Assembly: GCF_030503735.1 (NCBI RefSeq) | Contig: NZ_CP073096.1 | Span: forward strand, 1,426,001-1,490,000 | Direction of reading: 5' to 3' | From: Corynebacterium tuberculostearicum | Lineage (GTDB): Bacteria > Actinomycetota > Actinomycetes > Mycobacteriales > Mycobacteriaceae | Length of the DNA: 64,000 nt | Shown here: piece by piece, positions 19,817-29,119 of the stretch | Layout of the letters: the number at the start of each line of letters is the position of its first letter | Numbering within the stretch: position 1 is the first letter of the stretch | Notes under the pieces: model-generated | Told to the model about the DNA's origin: nothing | Databases searched by the model: none | What the model saw: only the letters and a program-made list of their open reading frames with translations | Translations under genes and position numbers: made by a program

Positions 19817-20733
19817 CAGCTGTACTCCACCAGCAGCGGGGAATGATCGGACCAGCGCTGCTCTACGGTAGGAGCCTTTTCCACCCAGGTACGCTGCGCC
19901 CGCTCCAGCATTGGGCGGGTGGCCGCCTGGTAATCGATGCGCCACCCGGCGTTGTTATTAAATGCCTGGCCGCGGTAGGTCCACCAGGTATAGGGACCAT
20001 CTTCTTCTGGGTGCAGGCGGCGGGCGACGTCGAACCACTGCGGATCTGCGGCCGGGGACCACGGCTCGCCGCCAGCGTACTCGACAACGCCCTGCCACTG
20101 GCCCAGGTTCTTCTTCTCCTGCGGCTCATCATCTGGGAACGCGCCAAAGACGTGATCCATAAAGGCGCGCTCCTCCGGCAGGTGGCCGGCCTTCTTTTCG
20201 TTGGCCTTATTATTTTTCAGGTCCTGGGCGCGGTGGCAGATATTCCAGTCGCCGCCGATGACCATGTCGGCCGGGCTGCCATCGGGGTTCGTCCGCGCGG
20301 CGTTATCGGCCAGAATGTCCTGAAACTCGTCCAAGAAGCGGTACTTTTCATCCAGCTTCGGCGAACCGGTATCGCCAGAGGGCAGGTACAGAGAGGCAAC
20401 GCGAATATCGCGGGTGGTGGCGGCAATCCAGCGGCCGGCATCGCTAAAGGAGCCGAAGCCTACTTCGACATCGGCAAGCGGGGTGCGGGACAAGATGCCG
20501 ACGCCGGCACGGCCCTTTGCGGCGGCGTCGGCAAGAGCCAAATGCCAGCCCATCTCCAATGCTGGGGCTAGGGCCTTTTCGGCTTGCTCCGGGGTAGCGC
20601 GCACTTCTTGCATGAGCACGATATCGGCCGAAGTCTCCGCTAACCAGGCATTCATTCCAGGGTTATTTTCATTGCGCTGCTTGCACGCAGCGCGGATTCC
20701 ATTGATGTTTACGCTCGCGATGGTAAGGGTCAT
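19816..20733 (-). CDS. xthA: Exodeoxyribonuclease III (AP endonuclease)
   Basis: Removes abasic and damaged 3' ends in base-excision repair. The 305-residue protein belongs to the EEP superfamily, with NINGIRAA at residues 9-16, LMQEVRA, the GGDWNICHRAQD catalytic loop and the C-terminal WRIDYQ and SDHSPL motifs. It is translationally coupled to the TRIC-type gene. Confidence 0.94.
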   Translation of the reverse strand: MTLTIASVNINGIRAACKQRNENNPGMNAWLAETSADIVLMQEVRATPEQAEKALAPALEMGWHLALADAAAKGRAGVGILSRTPLADVEVGFGSFSDAGRWIAATTRDIRVASLYLPSGDTGSPKLDEKYRFLDEFQDILADNAARTNPDGSPADMVIGGDWNICHRAQDLKNNKANEKKAGHLPEERAFMDHVFGAFPDDEPQEKKNLGQWQGVVEYAGGEPWSPAADPQWFDVARRLHPEEDGPYTWWTYRGQAFNNNAGWRIDYQAATRPMLERAQRTWVEKAPTVEQRWSDHSPLLVEYS

Positions 20734-20754
20734 GCCAACAGCATATCGGTCCGC

Positions 20755-22008
20755 CTAGGCGCGGCGAGCAAGGCGCTTTTTATCCCACATCGTCGCAGCC
20801 CACACCAGGCAACCCGCAGCCGCCAGGCCGGCACCCGCCAGCGCCGGAGCGGAGTAGCCCAGTCCAGCACCCACAACGGCACCGCCGATGGTCGCACCCG
20901 CCGCGTTCGCAATGTTGAGCGCGGACTGGTTGAGAGCTGCGGCCAAAGTCTGGGCGTCGCCAGCCACATGCACCAAACGCAGCTGCAGCGAAGGAACCAA
21001 GGTGGAGCCCATAAACGCCACGCAGCCAAAGCACAAGGTAGCGGGGATGGCATGGCCGGAGAGGAAATAAAAGGCCGTCAAAATCACGATCAGGCAAGCC
21101 AAGGCAAAGATGATGCCAAACTCCAGGTTGCGGTCAGCAAGCCAGCCGCCGAAGGCGTTGCCGATGGTCATGCCGATGCCATAGGCCATGAGCACCACCC
21201 AGATGAGGCTCTGGTCCATGCCGGCGACCTCGGTCATGGTCCACGAAATATAGGTATAGACGGAGAACATGCCGCCAAAGCCGACCACGCCCATGATGAC
21301 GGTGAACCACACCTGGCTATTTTTGAACGCCCCAAACTCCGTGCGGATATCGGTCTGCTTCATCTCCGTCATGTGCGGCATCAGGAAGAACAACGCAATA
21401 GCGGTAATGACGCCCAAGGCCACGACCACTAGGTAGGCAGCCTGCCAGCCCAGCGCGGAGCCGAGCGCCTGCGCAGCCGGCACACCAATGACCGTGGCGA
21501 TGGCCAGGCCCATGCCCACATAAGCCATGGCCTTGCCGCGGCCGCCTGGGGGCGCCATGGATGCGGCAGAAAGGTTTGCTACGGAGAAATAAGCGCCGTG
21601 GGGCATGCCGGCGATAAAGCGCGCAATCATGAGGATGGCGTAATTCGGTGCCAAGACCGAGAGGAGGTTGCCCACCACGAGGAAGCCGATGAGCAGCAAG
21701 ATCAGGCGGCGGCGCGGCAGCTTGCCGGTAAAGGCCGCAATCAGCGGGGCGCCGACCACCACGCCCATCGCATAGATAGTGATAAGCGTCGAGGCATTTT
21801 CTTCCGAAATGCCAAAATCATCTGCAATAAGCGGCAGGAGACCCATAGACACAAACTCCGTCGTGCCGATGGCAAACGCGCCCAGGGCCATGGCGACCAT
21901 GACGATGGCGCGGCGGCGGGCGGTAATCTCCGTTTGCAACGGCAGCGGACGGCGGCGAATGCGGTGTTCGTGTGCGCTGCGCGGGCTTAGCTCATCGATG
22001 ATTTTCAT
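20755..22008 (-). CDS. MFS drug-efflux-type transporter (AraJ/DHA1 group)
   Basis: A 417-residue, 12-helix major-facilitator exporter. The N-terminal GTTEFVSMGLLPLIADDFG and the motif-C-like GVPAAQALGSALGW are typical of the AraJ/chloramphenicol-efflux (DHA1) branch. Substrate is unknown. The start at 22008 (MKIIDELSPRS) gives a normal cytosolic N terminus; the frame stays open to 22119 but that extension has no membrane or family features. Confidence 0.85.
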   Translation of the reverse strand: MKIIDELSPRSAHEHRIRRRPLPLQTEITARRRAIVMVAMALGAFAIGTTEFVSMGLLPLIADDFGISEENASTLITIYAMGVVVGAPLIAAFTGKLPRRRLILLLIGFLVVGNLLSVLAPNYAILMIARFIAGMPHGAYFSVANLSAASMAPPGGRGKAMAYVGMGLAIATVIGVPAAQALGSALGWQAAYLVVVALGVITAIALFFLMPHMTEMKQTDIRTEFGAFKNSQVWFTVIMGVVGFGGMFSVYTYISWTMTEVAGMDQSLIWVVLMAYGIGMTIGNAFGGWLADRNLEFGIIFALACLIVILTAFYFLSGHAIPATLCFGCVAFMGSTLVPSLQLRLVHVAGDAQTLAAALNQSALNIANAAGATIGGAVVGAGLGYSAPALAGAGLAAAGCLVWAATMWDKKRLARRA

Positions 22009-22224
22009 GGAGAGTGAGGGTACACCCCGTGTCCTCCGGTAGCATGCCTGCAGCGGGTGGTCGTGAATATCTCCACCCCACCTGCGCATGGGTGATGATA
22101 GCCACGCAGCCCTTTTCAAGGGGCGGCAAATGGGGGATCACTATCAGCAAACTGGCCCACATGCTTCCCACAAAATCGGTAATCTGGGCACTTGAACAAT
22201 TTTCCAACGTTATATAGGAGAATC

Positions 22225-24438
22225 ATGGCAAAGATTACGTGGACCCGTACCGATGAGGCGCCGCTGCTGGCGACCTACTCCCTCAAGCCCATCGTGGAGG
22301 CCTTCGCTTCCACCGCGGGCATCGACGTGGAAACCCGCGATATCTCGCTGGCCGCCCGCATCGCCGCGCAGTTCCCGGAGCGCCTGACCGAGGAGCAGAA
22401 GGTCGAAGACGCCCTAGCGGAGCTGGGCAAGATGGCCAAGACCCCGGAAGCAAATATCATCAAGCTGCCGAATATTTCCGCTTCCCTGGTGCAGCTGAAA
22501 AAGGCCATCGCCGAGCTGCAGGCTGCCGGCTACGACCTGCCTGATTACCCGGATAATCCTTCCACCGAGGAAGAAAAGGACATCGCCGCCCGCTACGATT
22601 CCGTTAAGGGTTCCGCTGTTAACCCTGTGCTGCGTGAGGGCAACTCCGACCGCCGCGCACCGGAGGCCGTGAAGAACTTTGTGAAGAAGCACCCGCACCG
22701 TATGGGCGAGTGGTCCAAGGACTCCAAGACCAACGTTGCCACCATGGCGGACAACGACTTCCGCCACAATGAGAAGTCCGTCATTCTGGACAACGAGGAC
22801 ACCCTGTCCATCGTCCTCAAGACCGCCGATGGCGAGCAGACCCTGCTGCCGGAGCTTCCGGTTCTCAAGGGTGAGGTCATCGATGGCACCTTTATGTCCG
22901 CCAAGGCCCTGGATGAGTTCCTCATCGCACAGGTCAAGCGCGCCAAGGAAGAGGGCGTGCTCTTTTCCACCCACCTGAAGGCCACCATGATGAAGGTCTC
23001 TGACCCCATCCTCTTTGGCCACGTCGTCCGTGCCTTCTTCGCCGATGTTTATGACAAGTACGGCGAGGAGCTGCTGGCTGCCGGCCTCAACGGCGAGAAC
23101 GGCTTGGGCGCTATCTACGAGGGCCTAAAGAACCTGGATAAGGGCGAGGAAATCAAGGCTGCTTTCGATGCTGCGCTTTCCGACGGCCCCGACCTCGCCA
23201 TGGTCAACTCCCACAAGGGCATCACCAACCTGCACGTGCCTTCCGACGTCATTATTGACGCCTCCATGCCTGCCATGATCCGTACCTCCGGCCACATGTG
23301 GAATAAGAACGATGAGGAGCAGGACACCCTCGCCGTTATCCCGGATTCCTCCTACGCCGGCGTCTACCAGGCCGTTATCGAGGACTGCAAGGAAAACGGC
23401 GCCTTCGACCCGACCACCATGGGTACCGTGCCGAACGTCGGCCTCATGGCGCAGAAGGCCGAGGAGTACGGCTCCCACAATAAGACCTTCAAAATCCCGG
23501 CCGCGGGCACCGTTGAGGTCCGCAACTCCAAGGGCGAGGTCCTCATCTCCCACGACGTGGAAGAAGGCGATATCTGGCGCGCCTGCCAGACCAAGGACGC
23601 CCCGATTCAGGACTGGGTCAAGCTCGCCGTCAACCGCGCTCGCCTGTCCGGCATGAAGACCATCTTCTGGCTCGACCCGGAGCGCGGCCACGACCGCAAT
23701 ATCAAGTCCCTGGTGGAGAAGTACCTTAAGGACCACGACACCGAGGGCCTGGATATCTCCATCGAGGATCCGGTCACCGCTACCAAGACCTCCATCGAGC
23801 GCATCCGCCGCGGCGAAGACACCATCTCCGTTACCGGCAACGTGCTGCGTGACTACAACACGGACCTCTTCCCCATCCTCGAGCTGGGTACCTCCGCCAA
23901 GATGCTGTCTGTGGTTCCACTCATGGCTGGCGGCGGCCTCTTCGAGACCGGTGCGGGCGGCTCCGCCCCGAAGCACGTCCAGCAGGTAGAAGAAGAAAAC
24001 CACCTGCGCTGGGATTCCCTCGGTGAGTTCTTGGCCCTGGCTGAGTCCTTCCGCCACGAGAAGCAGACCAACGGCAACGAGAAGGCCGGCGTTCTGGCCG
24101 CCACCTTGGATAAGGCCACCGAGCGCCTGCTCAATGAGGGCAAGTCCCCGTCCCGCAAGGCTGGTGAAATCGATAACCGCGGTTCCCACTTCTTCCTGGC
24201 TACCTTCTGGGCCGAGGAGCTGGCTAACCAGAGCGATGATGCCGATCTCGCCGCTGCGTTCAAGGACGTGGCTTCCCAGCTGTCCTCCCAGGCAGACGAG
24301 ATTGCCCAGGCGCTTGTCGACGCCCAGGGCAGCCCAGCCGACCTCGGCGGCTACTACTGGCCGAATGACGAGAAGACCTCTGCTGTCATGCGCCCAGTTG
24401 CTCAGTTCAACGAGATCATCGACGGCCTGAAGAAGTAA
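22225..24438 (+). CDS. icd: Isocitrate dehydrogenase, NADP-dependent, monomeric type
   Basis: Oxidises isocitrate to 2-oxoglutarate in the TCA cycle, making NADPH. The 737-residue length identifies the large monomeric class, usual in Corynebacterium. Typical segments include [38 protein letters not shown] and [16 protein letters not shown]. An AGGAG site at 22216-22220 sits 4 bp before the ATG. An in-frame codon at 22192 would precede this RBS and is rejected. Confidence 0.96.
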   Translation: MAKITWTRTDEAPLLATYSLKPIVEAFASTAGIDVETRDISLAARIAAQFPERLTEEQKVEDALAELGKMAKTPEANIIKLPNISASLVQLKKAIAELQAAGYDLPDYPDNPSTEEEKDIAARYDSVKGSAVNPVLREGNSDRRAPEAVKNFVKKHPHRMGEWSKDSKTNVATMADNDFRHNEKSVILDNEDTLSIVLKTADGEQTLLPELPVLKGEVIDGTFMSAKALDEFLIAQVKRAKEEGVLFSTHLKATMMKVSDPILFGHVVRAFFADVYDKYGEELLAAGLNGENGLGAIYEGLKNLDKGEEIKAAFDAALSDGPDLAMVNSHKGITNLHVPSDVIIDASMPAMIRTSGHMWNKNDEEQDTLAVIPDSSYAGVYQAVIEDCKENGAFDPTTMGTVPNVGLMAQKAEEYGSHNKTFKIPAAGTVEVRNSKGEVLISHDVEEGDIWRACQTKDAPIQDWVKLAVNRARLSGMKTIFWLDPERGHDRNIKSLVEKYLKDHDTEGLDISIEDPVTATKTSIERIRRGEDTISVTGNVLRDYNTDLFPILELGTSAKMLSVVPLMAGGGLFETGAGGSAPKHVQQVEEENHLRWDSLGEFLALAESFRHEKQTNGNEKAGVLAATLDKATERLLNEGKSPSRKAGEIDNRGSHFFLATFWAEELANQSDDADLAAAFKDVASQLSSQADEIAQALVDAQGSPADLGGYYWPNDEKTSAVMRPVAQFNEIIDGLKK

Positions 24439-24474
24439 TTCTTCCCAGGTAAAAGCCGCCCCGCAGCGAAGCAA

Positions 24475-24500
24475 TGAACTGGCCCCCGAAAGTTGGACTG
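24475..24500. repeat. Left terminal inverted repeat of the IS
   Basis: Begins TGAACTGGCCCCCGAAAGTT and continues GGACTG. It matches the right end at TGAACTG, CCCC and AGTTGGACTG. The outer flank is the CAA target duplication. Confidence 0.85.
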
Positions 24501-24508
24501 GTTTAATT

Positions 24509-25330
24509 CTAGGCGGTTAGGGCTTCAAGGGTCTGATTTCGATATTGCATCGGGGTTAGACCCTTGAGTCGTTGTTGGATGCGTTCGGTGTTGTACCACC
24601 GGATGTACTCGTCGATTGCCTGGTTGAACTCTGCGACGGTGTCGAAGGCTTCTCCGTGGTACATCTCGGTTTTCAGGTGGCCGAAGAAGTTCTCCATGAC
24701 CGCGTTGTCGTAGCAGTTGCCTTTGCGTGACATCGATTGGACTCCCTGGTGCTGGCTAATCAGGGTGCGCCATGATGAGTGCTGGTATTGGAATCCTTGA
24801 TCGGTGTGGATCATCCAGCCCGGCTCTGGAGCACACGCTTTGATCGCCTGCGCCAACGAAGCCGAGGTAAACGCTGTAGACGGCGATGTGGCCACTGTGT
24901 GGGCGACGATTGAGCGGTCGAACAGGTCCATCACCGGTGAGAGATACACCTTGCGGCCAGCGACTTTGAACTCGGTGACGTCGCTGACGAAGACAGTGTT
25001 GAGCCTATCGGGGGTGAAGTTGCGCTCGAGTGTGTTCTCAGCGATGTAGCTGATTGTGCCAGTGTAGGAGATGTAGGGCCTGCGCTGGCGGATCTTGGCT
25101 TTCAAGCCCATGGCGCACATGAGCTTGTAGACAAGTTTGTGGTTGACCACCCAGCCCTGGTTACGCAGGTCGAGCAGTACCCGCCGGTAGCCGTAGCGGT
25201 GTTTGTTGCGCTGAAAACTGTCCCGGATCGCTTGTTTGAGCTCGGCATGTTTATCCGGTGCGGTGAGTCGTTTTTGGTGGTAGAAGAATGTCGAGCGTGC
25301 CATGCCGGCCGCATCCAGGAGGTAGTCCAA
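24509..25330 (-). CDS. IS3-family transposase OrfB (DDE catalytic subunit)
   Basis: The 273 residues from a TTG codon at 25330 include the HTH_21 region and the rve integrase core. The DDE triad is intact: Asp in FVSDVTEF, Asp in HTDQGFQY and Glu in NAVMENFFGHLK. The open frame begins further upstream, at the A6 tract at 25402-25407, reading ARLEEPGTRLKAQAIVILKS before the TTG, so it is probably expressed as an OrfA-OrfB fusion. It lies in the +1 frame relative to orfA, not the -1 frame usual for IS3. Confidence 0.88.
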   Translation of the reverse strand: MDYLLDAAGMARSTFFYHQKRLTAPDKHAELKQAIRDSFQRNKHRYGYRRVLLDLRNQGWVVNHKLVYKLMCAMGLKAKIRQRRPYISYTGTISYIAENTLERNFTPDRLNTVFVSDVTEFKVAGRKVYLSPVMDLFDRSIVAHTVATSPSTAFTSASLAQAIKACAPEPGWMIHTDQGFQYQHSSWRTLISQHQGVQSMSRKGNCYDNAVMENFFGHLKTEMYHGEAFDTVAEFNQAIDEYIRWYNTERIQQRLKGLTPMQYRNQTLEALTA

Positions 25331-25388
25331 GCGGTGGTGTGACTTGAGGATGACGATTGCCTGGGCTTTCAGGCGTGTCCCTGGTTCC

Positions 25389-25850
25389 TCAAGTCTCGCA
25401 ATTTTTTAAGTAGGCGTTTTCCGCTTCCAGCCGCTCAACCTGGCGGCGAAGCTTTTCCTCTTCCGTGAGGCGTTTCGGCCCAGCCGATCCTTTGGGCCTG
25501 CCCTTCGGCTTCGGGCGCAGAGCCTCGTCGCCGCCTCTGCGCCACTTAGCCACCCAGTCCTTGACGAGGTGGTCGGATGAAAGATTGAACTCTCGGGCAA
25601 GATCCATCATCGACTCACCCGCAAGATGACGTTCTACAACCTCCTTCTTCGCCTCGAAGGAGTAGTGCTGCTTGTTTGGTTTCTCCACGAGACATAGTCT
25701 GCCACGCAGTTGGAAACGACGATAAAGTCTACGCGTTGCGTCTCTCGAGACACCGACAACACGAGCAGCGGCTCGGCAACCCATTCCCTGCTCGAAAAGC
25801 TCCACTAACTGCTCACGCTGAACTTCACTCAGCGAACTACGTGCTCTCAA
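25389..25850 (-). CDS. IS3-family transposase OrfA (DNA-binding subunit)
   Basis: A 153-residue protein with two helix-turn-helix units (about residues 7-50 and 67-110), a basic linker (RPKPKGRPKGSAGPKR) and a C-terminal leucine-zipper-like helix (EEEKLRRQVERLEAENAYLK). It starts at TTG 25850, with GGGGAG about 12 bp upstream. It ends YLKNCET after reading through an A6 tract. Confidence 0.85.
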   Translation of the reverse strand: MRARSSLSEVQREQLVELFEQGMGCRAAARVVGVSRDATRRLYRRFQLRGRLCLVEKPNKQHYSFEAKKEVVERHLAGESMMDLAREFNLSSDHLVKDWVAKWRRGGDEALRPKPKGRPKGSAGPKRLTEEEKLRRQVERLEAENAYLKNCET

Positions 25851-25857
25851 AGAAAAT

Positions 25858-25908
25858 GCTCCCCACTAGTTGTTGGCAACTGATTTCTCAGTCCAACTAA
25901 TGGGGAGC
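25858..25908. repeat. Hairpin at the right IS end, upstream of orfA
   Basis: GCTCCCCACTAGTTG (25858-25872) and CCAACTAATGGGGAGC (25893-25908) pair over about 15 bases, partly overlapping the terminal repeat. Such end hairpins can shield a transposase gene from outside transcription by hiding its ribosome binding site; GGGGAG lies in the stem. Confidence 0.55.
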
Positions 25909-25914
25909 AGTTCA
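25889..25914. repeat. Right terminal inverted repeat of the IS
   Basis: Read inward from 25914 it begins TGAACTGCTCCCCATTAGTT and continues GGACTG, the partner of the left end. Confidence 0.85.
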
Positions 25915-25953
25915 CAATGAACGCTGCGGGGCGGCTTTGGTGTGTCTGCGTGC

Positions 25954-26544
25954 TTAGAAGCTGTCGAGCCAGGCGGCGTGCACGCGGGCGTCGCCGTTTT
26001 CTTCTGGGTGAAAGCTCAGCGCCGTCACTCGGCCTTGGCGCACGCCGACCACCGCGTCGCCGTTCTCGCCCGGCACCGTCGCGATGTTCTCGACGCCGTC
26101 GCCAACGCGGGTCACGATGGGCGCACGGATAAAGCTCGCCTCAATGTCGAGCGTGTCCTCCCCCATCGCGACGGGCACGGTACGTTCCTCGGAAAAGCGC
26201 TGGTTGCCAAAGGCATTGCGGCGCACGGTCACGTCCACTAGCCCTAGGGTTTGTTGCCCCGGCGCGGGGTTATCGAGCTCGCGGGCGCAGTAGATGAGTC
26301 CCGCGCAGGTCGCGAGCACCGGCAGGCCTGCAGCTGCGGCGTCGCGCAACGGGTGGGCCAGCCCGAAGCTGCGCGCCAGCTTGTCGATGACACTCGACTC
26401 GCCGCCCGGAATCACCAGCCCGTCGAGTCCTTCTAGGTCCCGCGGCACCCGCACCCGGCGCGTAGCCACACCGAGCCCATCGAGAATGCGCAGGTGCTCC
26501 TCGACGCCGCCCTGCAGCGCCAGGACACCGATCGTTTTTACCAT
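25954..26544 (-). CDS. pdxT: Pyridoxal 5'-phosphate synthase, glutaminase subunit
   Basis: Hydrolyses glutamine and passes ammonia to PdxS for de novo vitamin B6 synthesis. The 196-residue class-I amidotransferase has [18 protein letters not shown], the nucleophile Cys in [10 protein letters not shown] and the His/Glu pair in [10 protein letters not shown]. Its start overlaps the end of pdxS by 7 bp. Its 3' end is 40 bp from the IS that broke its terminator. Confidence 0.95.
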   Translation of the reverse strand: MVKTIGVLALQGGVEEHLRILDGLGVATRRVRVPRDLEGLDGLVIPGGESSVIDKLARSFGLAHPLRDAAAAGLPVLATCAGLIYCARELDNPAPGQQTLGLVDVTVRRNAFGNQRFSEERTVPVAMGEDTLDIEASFIRAPIVTRVGDGVENIATVPGENGDAVVGVRQGRVTALSFHPEENGDARVHAAWLDSF

Positions 26545-27440
26545 CCGCGCTCGGCCAGGCGGTGCGGTGCGGGCACGTCGTTGACGTTGATGCCTACCAT
26601 GGCCTCGCCTAGGCCGCGGGAAAGCTTGGCTAGTTCGGCGGGGTCGTCGTAAAGCGTGGCGGCCTTCACGATGGCTTCCGCACGCGCCGCCGGGTTGCCG
26701 GACTTGAAGATACCGGAGCCAACAAAGACGCCTTCGGCGCCCATCTGGCGGACAAGGGCGGCGTCGGCAGGCGTGGCCACGCCACCGGCAACAAAGAGCA
26801 CAACCGGGAGCTTGCCGGTCTCCGCAACCTCGGCGACCAGGTCATACGGTGCCTGCAGCTCCTTGGCCGCAACATAAAGCTCGTCTCGGTCCAGGTGGCG
26901 CAGGCGCGCAATCTCGGCCTTAATCGTGCGCAAGTGCTTCACTGCCTCGGAGACATCGCCGGTGCCGGCCTCGCCCTTGGAGCGAATCATGGCCGCTCCC
27001 TCGGTGATGCGGCGCAGCGCCTCACCCAGGTTGGTGGCGCCGCACACGAACGGCACGTCGAAGTCCCACTTATTGATGTGGTTGACGTAATCGGCCGGGC
27101 TGAGCACCTCGGACTCGTCGATGAAGTCTACGCCCAGCTCGCCTAAAATCTGCGCCTCTACAAAGTGGCCGATACGGGCCTTGGCCATGACGGGGATGTC
27201 GACGGCCTCGACGATGCCCTCGATAAGCTCCGGGTCCGACATGCGGGCCACGCCGCCTTGCGCGCGGATATCGGCCGGCACGCGCTCCAGCGCCATCACG
27301 GCCGATGCGCCCGCGTCCTCCGCAATACGCGCCTGCTCCGGCGTGACGACGTCCATGATGACGCCGCCCTTCAACATATCGGCTAGTCCTCGCTTCACGC
27401 GCGTGGTAGCGCGTCCTTGTGCATTTACCTGTTCAGTCAT
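26538..27440 (-). CDS. pdxS: Pyridoxal 5'-phosphate synthase, synthase subunit
   Basis: Builds PLP from ribose 5-phosphate, glyceraldehyde 3-phosphate and ammonia. The 300-residue (beta/alpha)8 protein has the conserved [31 protein letters not shown] and [14 protein letters not shown] segments and the KTGKLPV-like phosphate-binding region. It is divergent from pdxR, its likely activator. Confidence 0.97.
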   Translation of the reverse strand: MTEQVNAQGRATTRVKRGLADMLKGGVIMDVVTPEQARIAEDAGASAVMALERVPADIRAQGGVARMSDPELIEGIVEAVDIPVMAKARIGHFVEAQILGELGVDFIDESEVLSPADYVNHINKWDFDVPFVCGATNLGEALRRITEGAAMIRSKGEAGTGDVSEAVKHLRTIKAEIARLRHLDRDELYVAAKELQAPYDLVAEVAETGKLPVVLFVAGGVATPADAALVRQMGAEGVFVGSGIFKSGNPAARAEAIVKAATLYDDPAELAKLSRGLGEAMVGINVNDVPAPHRLAERGW

Positions 27441-27447
27441 AGGTCAC

Positions 27448-27510
27448 ATAGTGGCCCACACAAGTGGTACAAGACAAGAGCCATTTTTAGCGTGTTGGAT
27501 TAGACCACTT
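27448..27510. promoter_or_regulatory. PdxR operator region
   Basis: Between pdxS and pdxR lie three AGTGG repeats: ATAGTGGCCC at 27449, AAGTGGTACA at 27462-27471, and AAGTGGTCTA on the other strand at 27501-27510. This resembles the AGTGGTCTA-type motif that I recall for C. glutamicum PdxR. A TATGAT box at 27510-27515, 6 bp before the pdxR GTG, suggests a leaderless pdxR mRNA. Confidence 0.65.
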
Positions 27511-27521
27511 ATGATGGGCCC

Positions 27522-28826
27522 GTGCCCCTTCGCCTCGATCCCTCTGATACGCGGCCGCTACCCGTGCAAATCGCCGCGGCCCTGCGCGCCCAGGTCGCCG
27601 CCGGAGTCCTCCTGCCCGGCGAGCGCGTTCCCTCGACCCGCAACTTGGCTTCGCAGCTCAGCGTTTCCCGAGGCAGCGTGGTCACCGCCTACGACCAACT
27701 CACAGCCGAGGGCTACCTCACCGCAGAGGTCGGGTCGGGCACCGTCATCAACCCGCGCCTCCCCCACGCACGTGCCCCCCGGCCGGAGCCAGCCCCCACA
27801 CCGGCCGCCGAGCCCGAACTAGTGTCACTGACCCCCGGCCTGCCCGACACCGCCGGCATCCTCACCCCTGAATGGAGGGCCGCGTGGCGCGCCGCGGCTG
27901 TCGACCCCTCCGGCGATCTGCCCCACGAGGTCGCAGCACACCTGCGTCACATGCGCGGGCTCACCGTGGACCCGGCCTACATCCTCATCACGGCCGGCGC
28001 CCGCGACGGCCTCTCCGTGCTCCTGCGCGCCCTCGGCCGCCGGCTGCGCGTGGGCGTGGAATCCCCCGGCTACCCCAGCCTGCGCCGCGTACCTCATGCC
28101 CTCGGCCATACGTTGGTGGAAATCCCCACCGGCCCCGAAGGCGTCACCGTTCCCACAGCCGATCTCGACGCCCTCATTGTCACCCCCAGCCACCAATACC
28201 CCTACGGTGGCTCGCTGCCCGCAGCCCGGCGCGCCGAACTCGTCGAATGGGCCCGCGCACACGACGCCTTCCTCATCGAGGATGACTTTGATTCCGAACT
28301 GCGCTACGTCGGCCAGCCGCTGCCCGCCCTAGCCGCACTCGCCCCGGAACACACCGTGCTGCTGGGCACCTTCTCCTCGGTCATCTCCCCGTCGATTGCC
28401 TGCGGCTACCTCGTCGTCCCGCCGCGCCTGCGCCCGGCCGTGGACCGCGTGCGCGAGGTCTTCGGCCAACCCGTCGGCGCCATCCCCCAGGCCGCGCTCG
28501 CCCACTACCTTGCCAGCGGCGCTTTACGACGCCACACCGGCCGCATGCGCCGCACCTATAAACGCCGCCGCAACCTAGTGGCCGAAACGCTGGGCGCCAT
28601 CGATGGCGCCCAGCTCCTGCCCATCCACGGTGGTCTCCACGCGGTACTGCTGTGTGACCCAGCCGTGGTCCCCCGCGCCGCCGCCCGCGGCATCAAGCTC
28701 ACCCCGCTGCGCGATTATTGGGGCGGCGCCGACGCCGAAGACGGCGTCGTCCTCGGTTTCGGCCACCTTAGCGACACCGAGCTGCGCACGAGCCTCTCCG
28801 CGGTCGCGGCCGCCTTACGCGAGTGA
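27522..28826 (+). CDS. pdxR: PdxR, MocR-type regulator of vitamin B6 synthesis
   Basis: A 434-residue GntR/MocR regulator: winged-helix domain at residues 1-70 (RVPSTRNLASQLSVSRGSVVTAYDQL) fused to an aminotransferase-like PLP-binding domain (LIVTPSHQYPYG, LIEDDFDSELRY). PdxR of C. glutamicum activates pdxST and represses itself when PLP is low. The divergent arrangement here is the conserved one. It begins with GTG and no Shine-Dalgarno, consistent with a leaderless transcript. Confidence 0.93.
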   Translation: MPLRLDPSDTRPLPVQIAAALRAQVAAGVLLPGERVPSTRNLASQLSVSRGSVVTAYDQLTAEGYLTAEVGSGTVINPRLPHARAPRPEPAPTPAAEPELVSLTPGLPDTAGILTPEWRAAWRAAAVDPSGDLPHEVAAHLRHMRGLTVDPAYILITAGARDGLSVLLRALGRRLRVGVESPGYPSLRRVPHALGHTLVEIPTGPEGVTVPTADLDALIVTPSHQYPYGGSLPAARRAELVEWARAHDAFLIEDDFDSELRYVGQPLPALAALAPEHTVLLGTFSSVISPSIACGYLVVPPRLRPAVDRVREVFGQPVGAIPQAALAHYLASGALRRHTGRMRRTYKRRRNLVAETLGAIDGAQLLPIHGGLHAVLLCDPAVVPRAAARGIKLTPLRDYWGGADAEDGVVLGFGHLSDTELRTSLSAVAAALRE

Positions 28827-28863
28827 TACCGTAACCCCAAGGAACATAAAAGAAAGGTAATGC

Positions 28864-29025
28864 ATGTCCCTCGGCCCGCTTGAATTCCTACTCATACTCA
28901 TTCCGTTTCTTATCCTCGCCGGAATCATCGCCATCGTGGTCAAGCTCGTACGCAATAGCAACGAAACTCGCACTAACACCCGCCGCATTGCTGATCAGCT
29001 CGAGAAACAAGACCGCCACCGCTAA
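28864..29025 (+). CDS. 53-residue single-span membrane protein
   Basis: A short frame, MSLGPLEFLLILIPFLILAG... to ...RIADQLEKQDRHR, has a good AGAAAGG site 6-7 bp before its ATG. One membrane helix (about residues 8-29) is followed by a charged tail. It lies 37 bp after pdxR and is followed by a clear terminator, so it is probably co-transcribed with pdxR. Function unknown. Confidence 0.7.
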   Translation: MSLGPLEFLLILIPFLILAGIIAIVVKLVRNSNETRTNTRRIADQLEKQDRHR

Positions 29026-29040
29026 GCAAGGCACCCCACC

Positions 29041-29078
29041 AGACCAAGCACACACCGACCGCTTGGTCTATTTTTATT
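29041..29078 (+). terminator. Rho-independent terminator after pdxR/small protein
   Basis: Perfect 9-bp stem AGACCAAGC (29041-29049) / GCTTGGTCT (29061-29069), followed by ATTTTTATT. Confidence 0.85.
29055..29070. promoter_or_regulatory. Upstream McbR-like box
   Basis: CCGAC-N6-GTCTA matches eight of ten defined positions of the McbR consensus TAGAC-N6-GTCTA and shares CTTGGTCTA with the box at 29120. It overlaps the terminator stem, so it may be coincidental. Confidence 0.35.
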
Positions 29079-29119
29079 CTCGGTTCTGCCAGCGAGTTTT
29101 CCAAGATCCGTTCGTCAGA

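Larger units (their letters stand above)
24475..25914 (-). mobile_element. IS3-family insertion sequence, 1440 bp
   Basis: The element carries orfA and orfB transposase genes. Its ends are imperfect inverted repeats starting TGAACTG and sharing CCCC and AGTTGGACTG blocks, with the TG...CA termini usual in IS3. A 3-bp CAA target duplication flanks it (24472-24474, 25915-25917). Three bp is a normal IS3-family duplication. The flanks show that the target was the loop of a transcription terminator. It is the only transposase in the window. Confidence 0.92.
24452..25938. terminator. Bidirectional icd/pdxT terminator split by the IS element
   Basis: The two 17-base arms AAAGCCGCCCCGCAGCG (24452-24468) and CGCTGCGGGGCGGCTTT (25922-25938) are perfect reverse complements. 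With the IS and one CAA copy removed they close on a 10-base loop, AAGCAATGAA, forming a strong terminator with A/T flanks for both the rightward icd and the leftward pdxST operon. The IS separates the arms by 1453 bp. Confidence 0.85.

Noticed and set aside
23125..24474. A 449-codon open frame opposite icd
   Set aside because: It is an antisense shadow of icd; composition is Gly/Val/Leu-rich without motifs.
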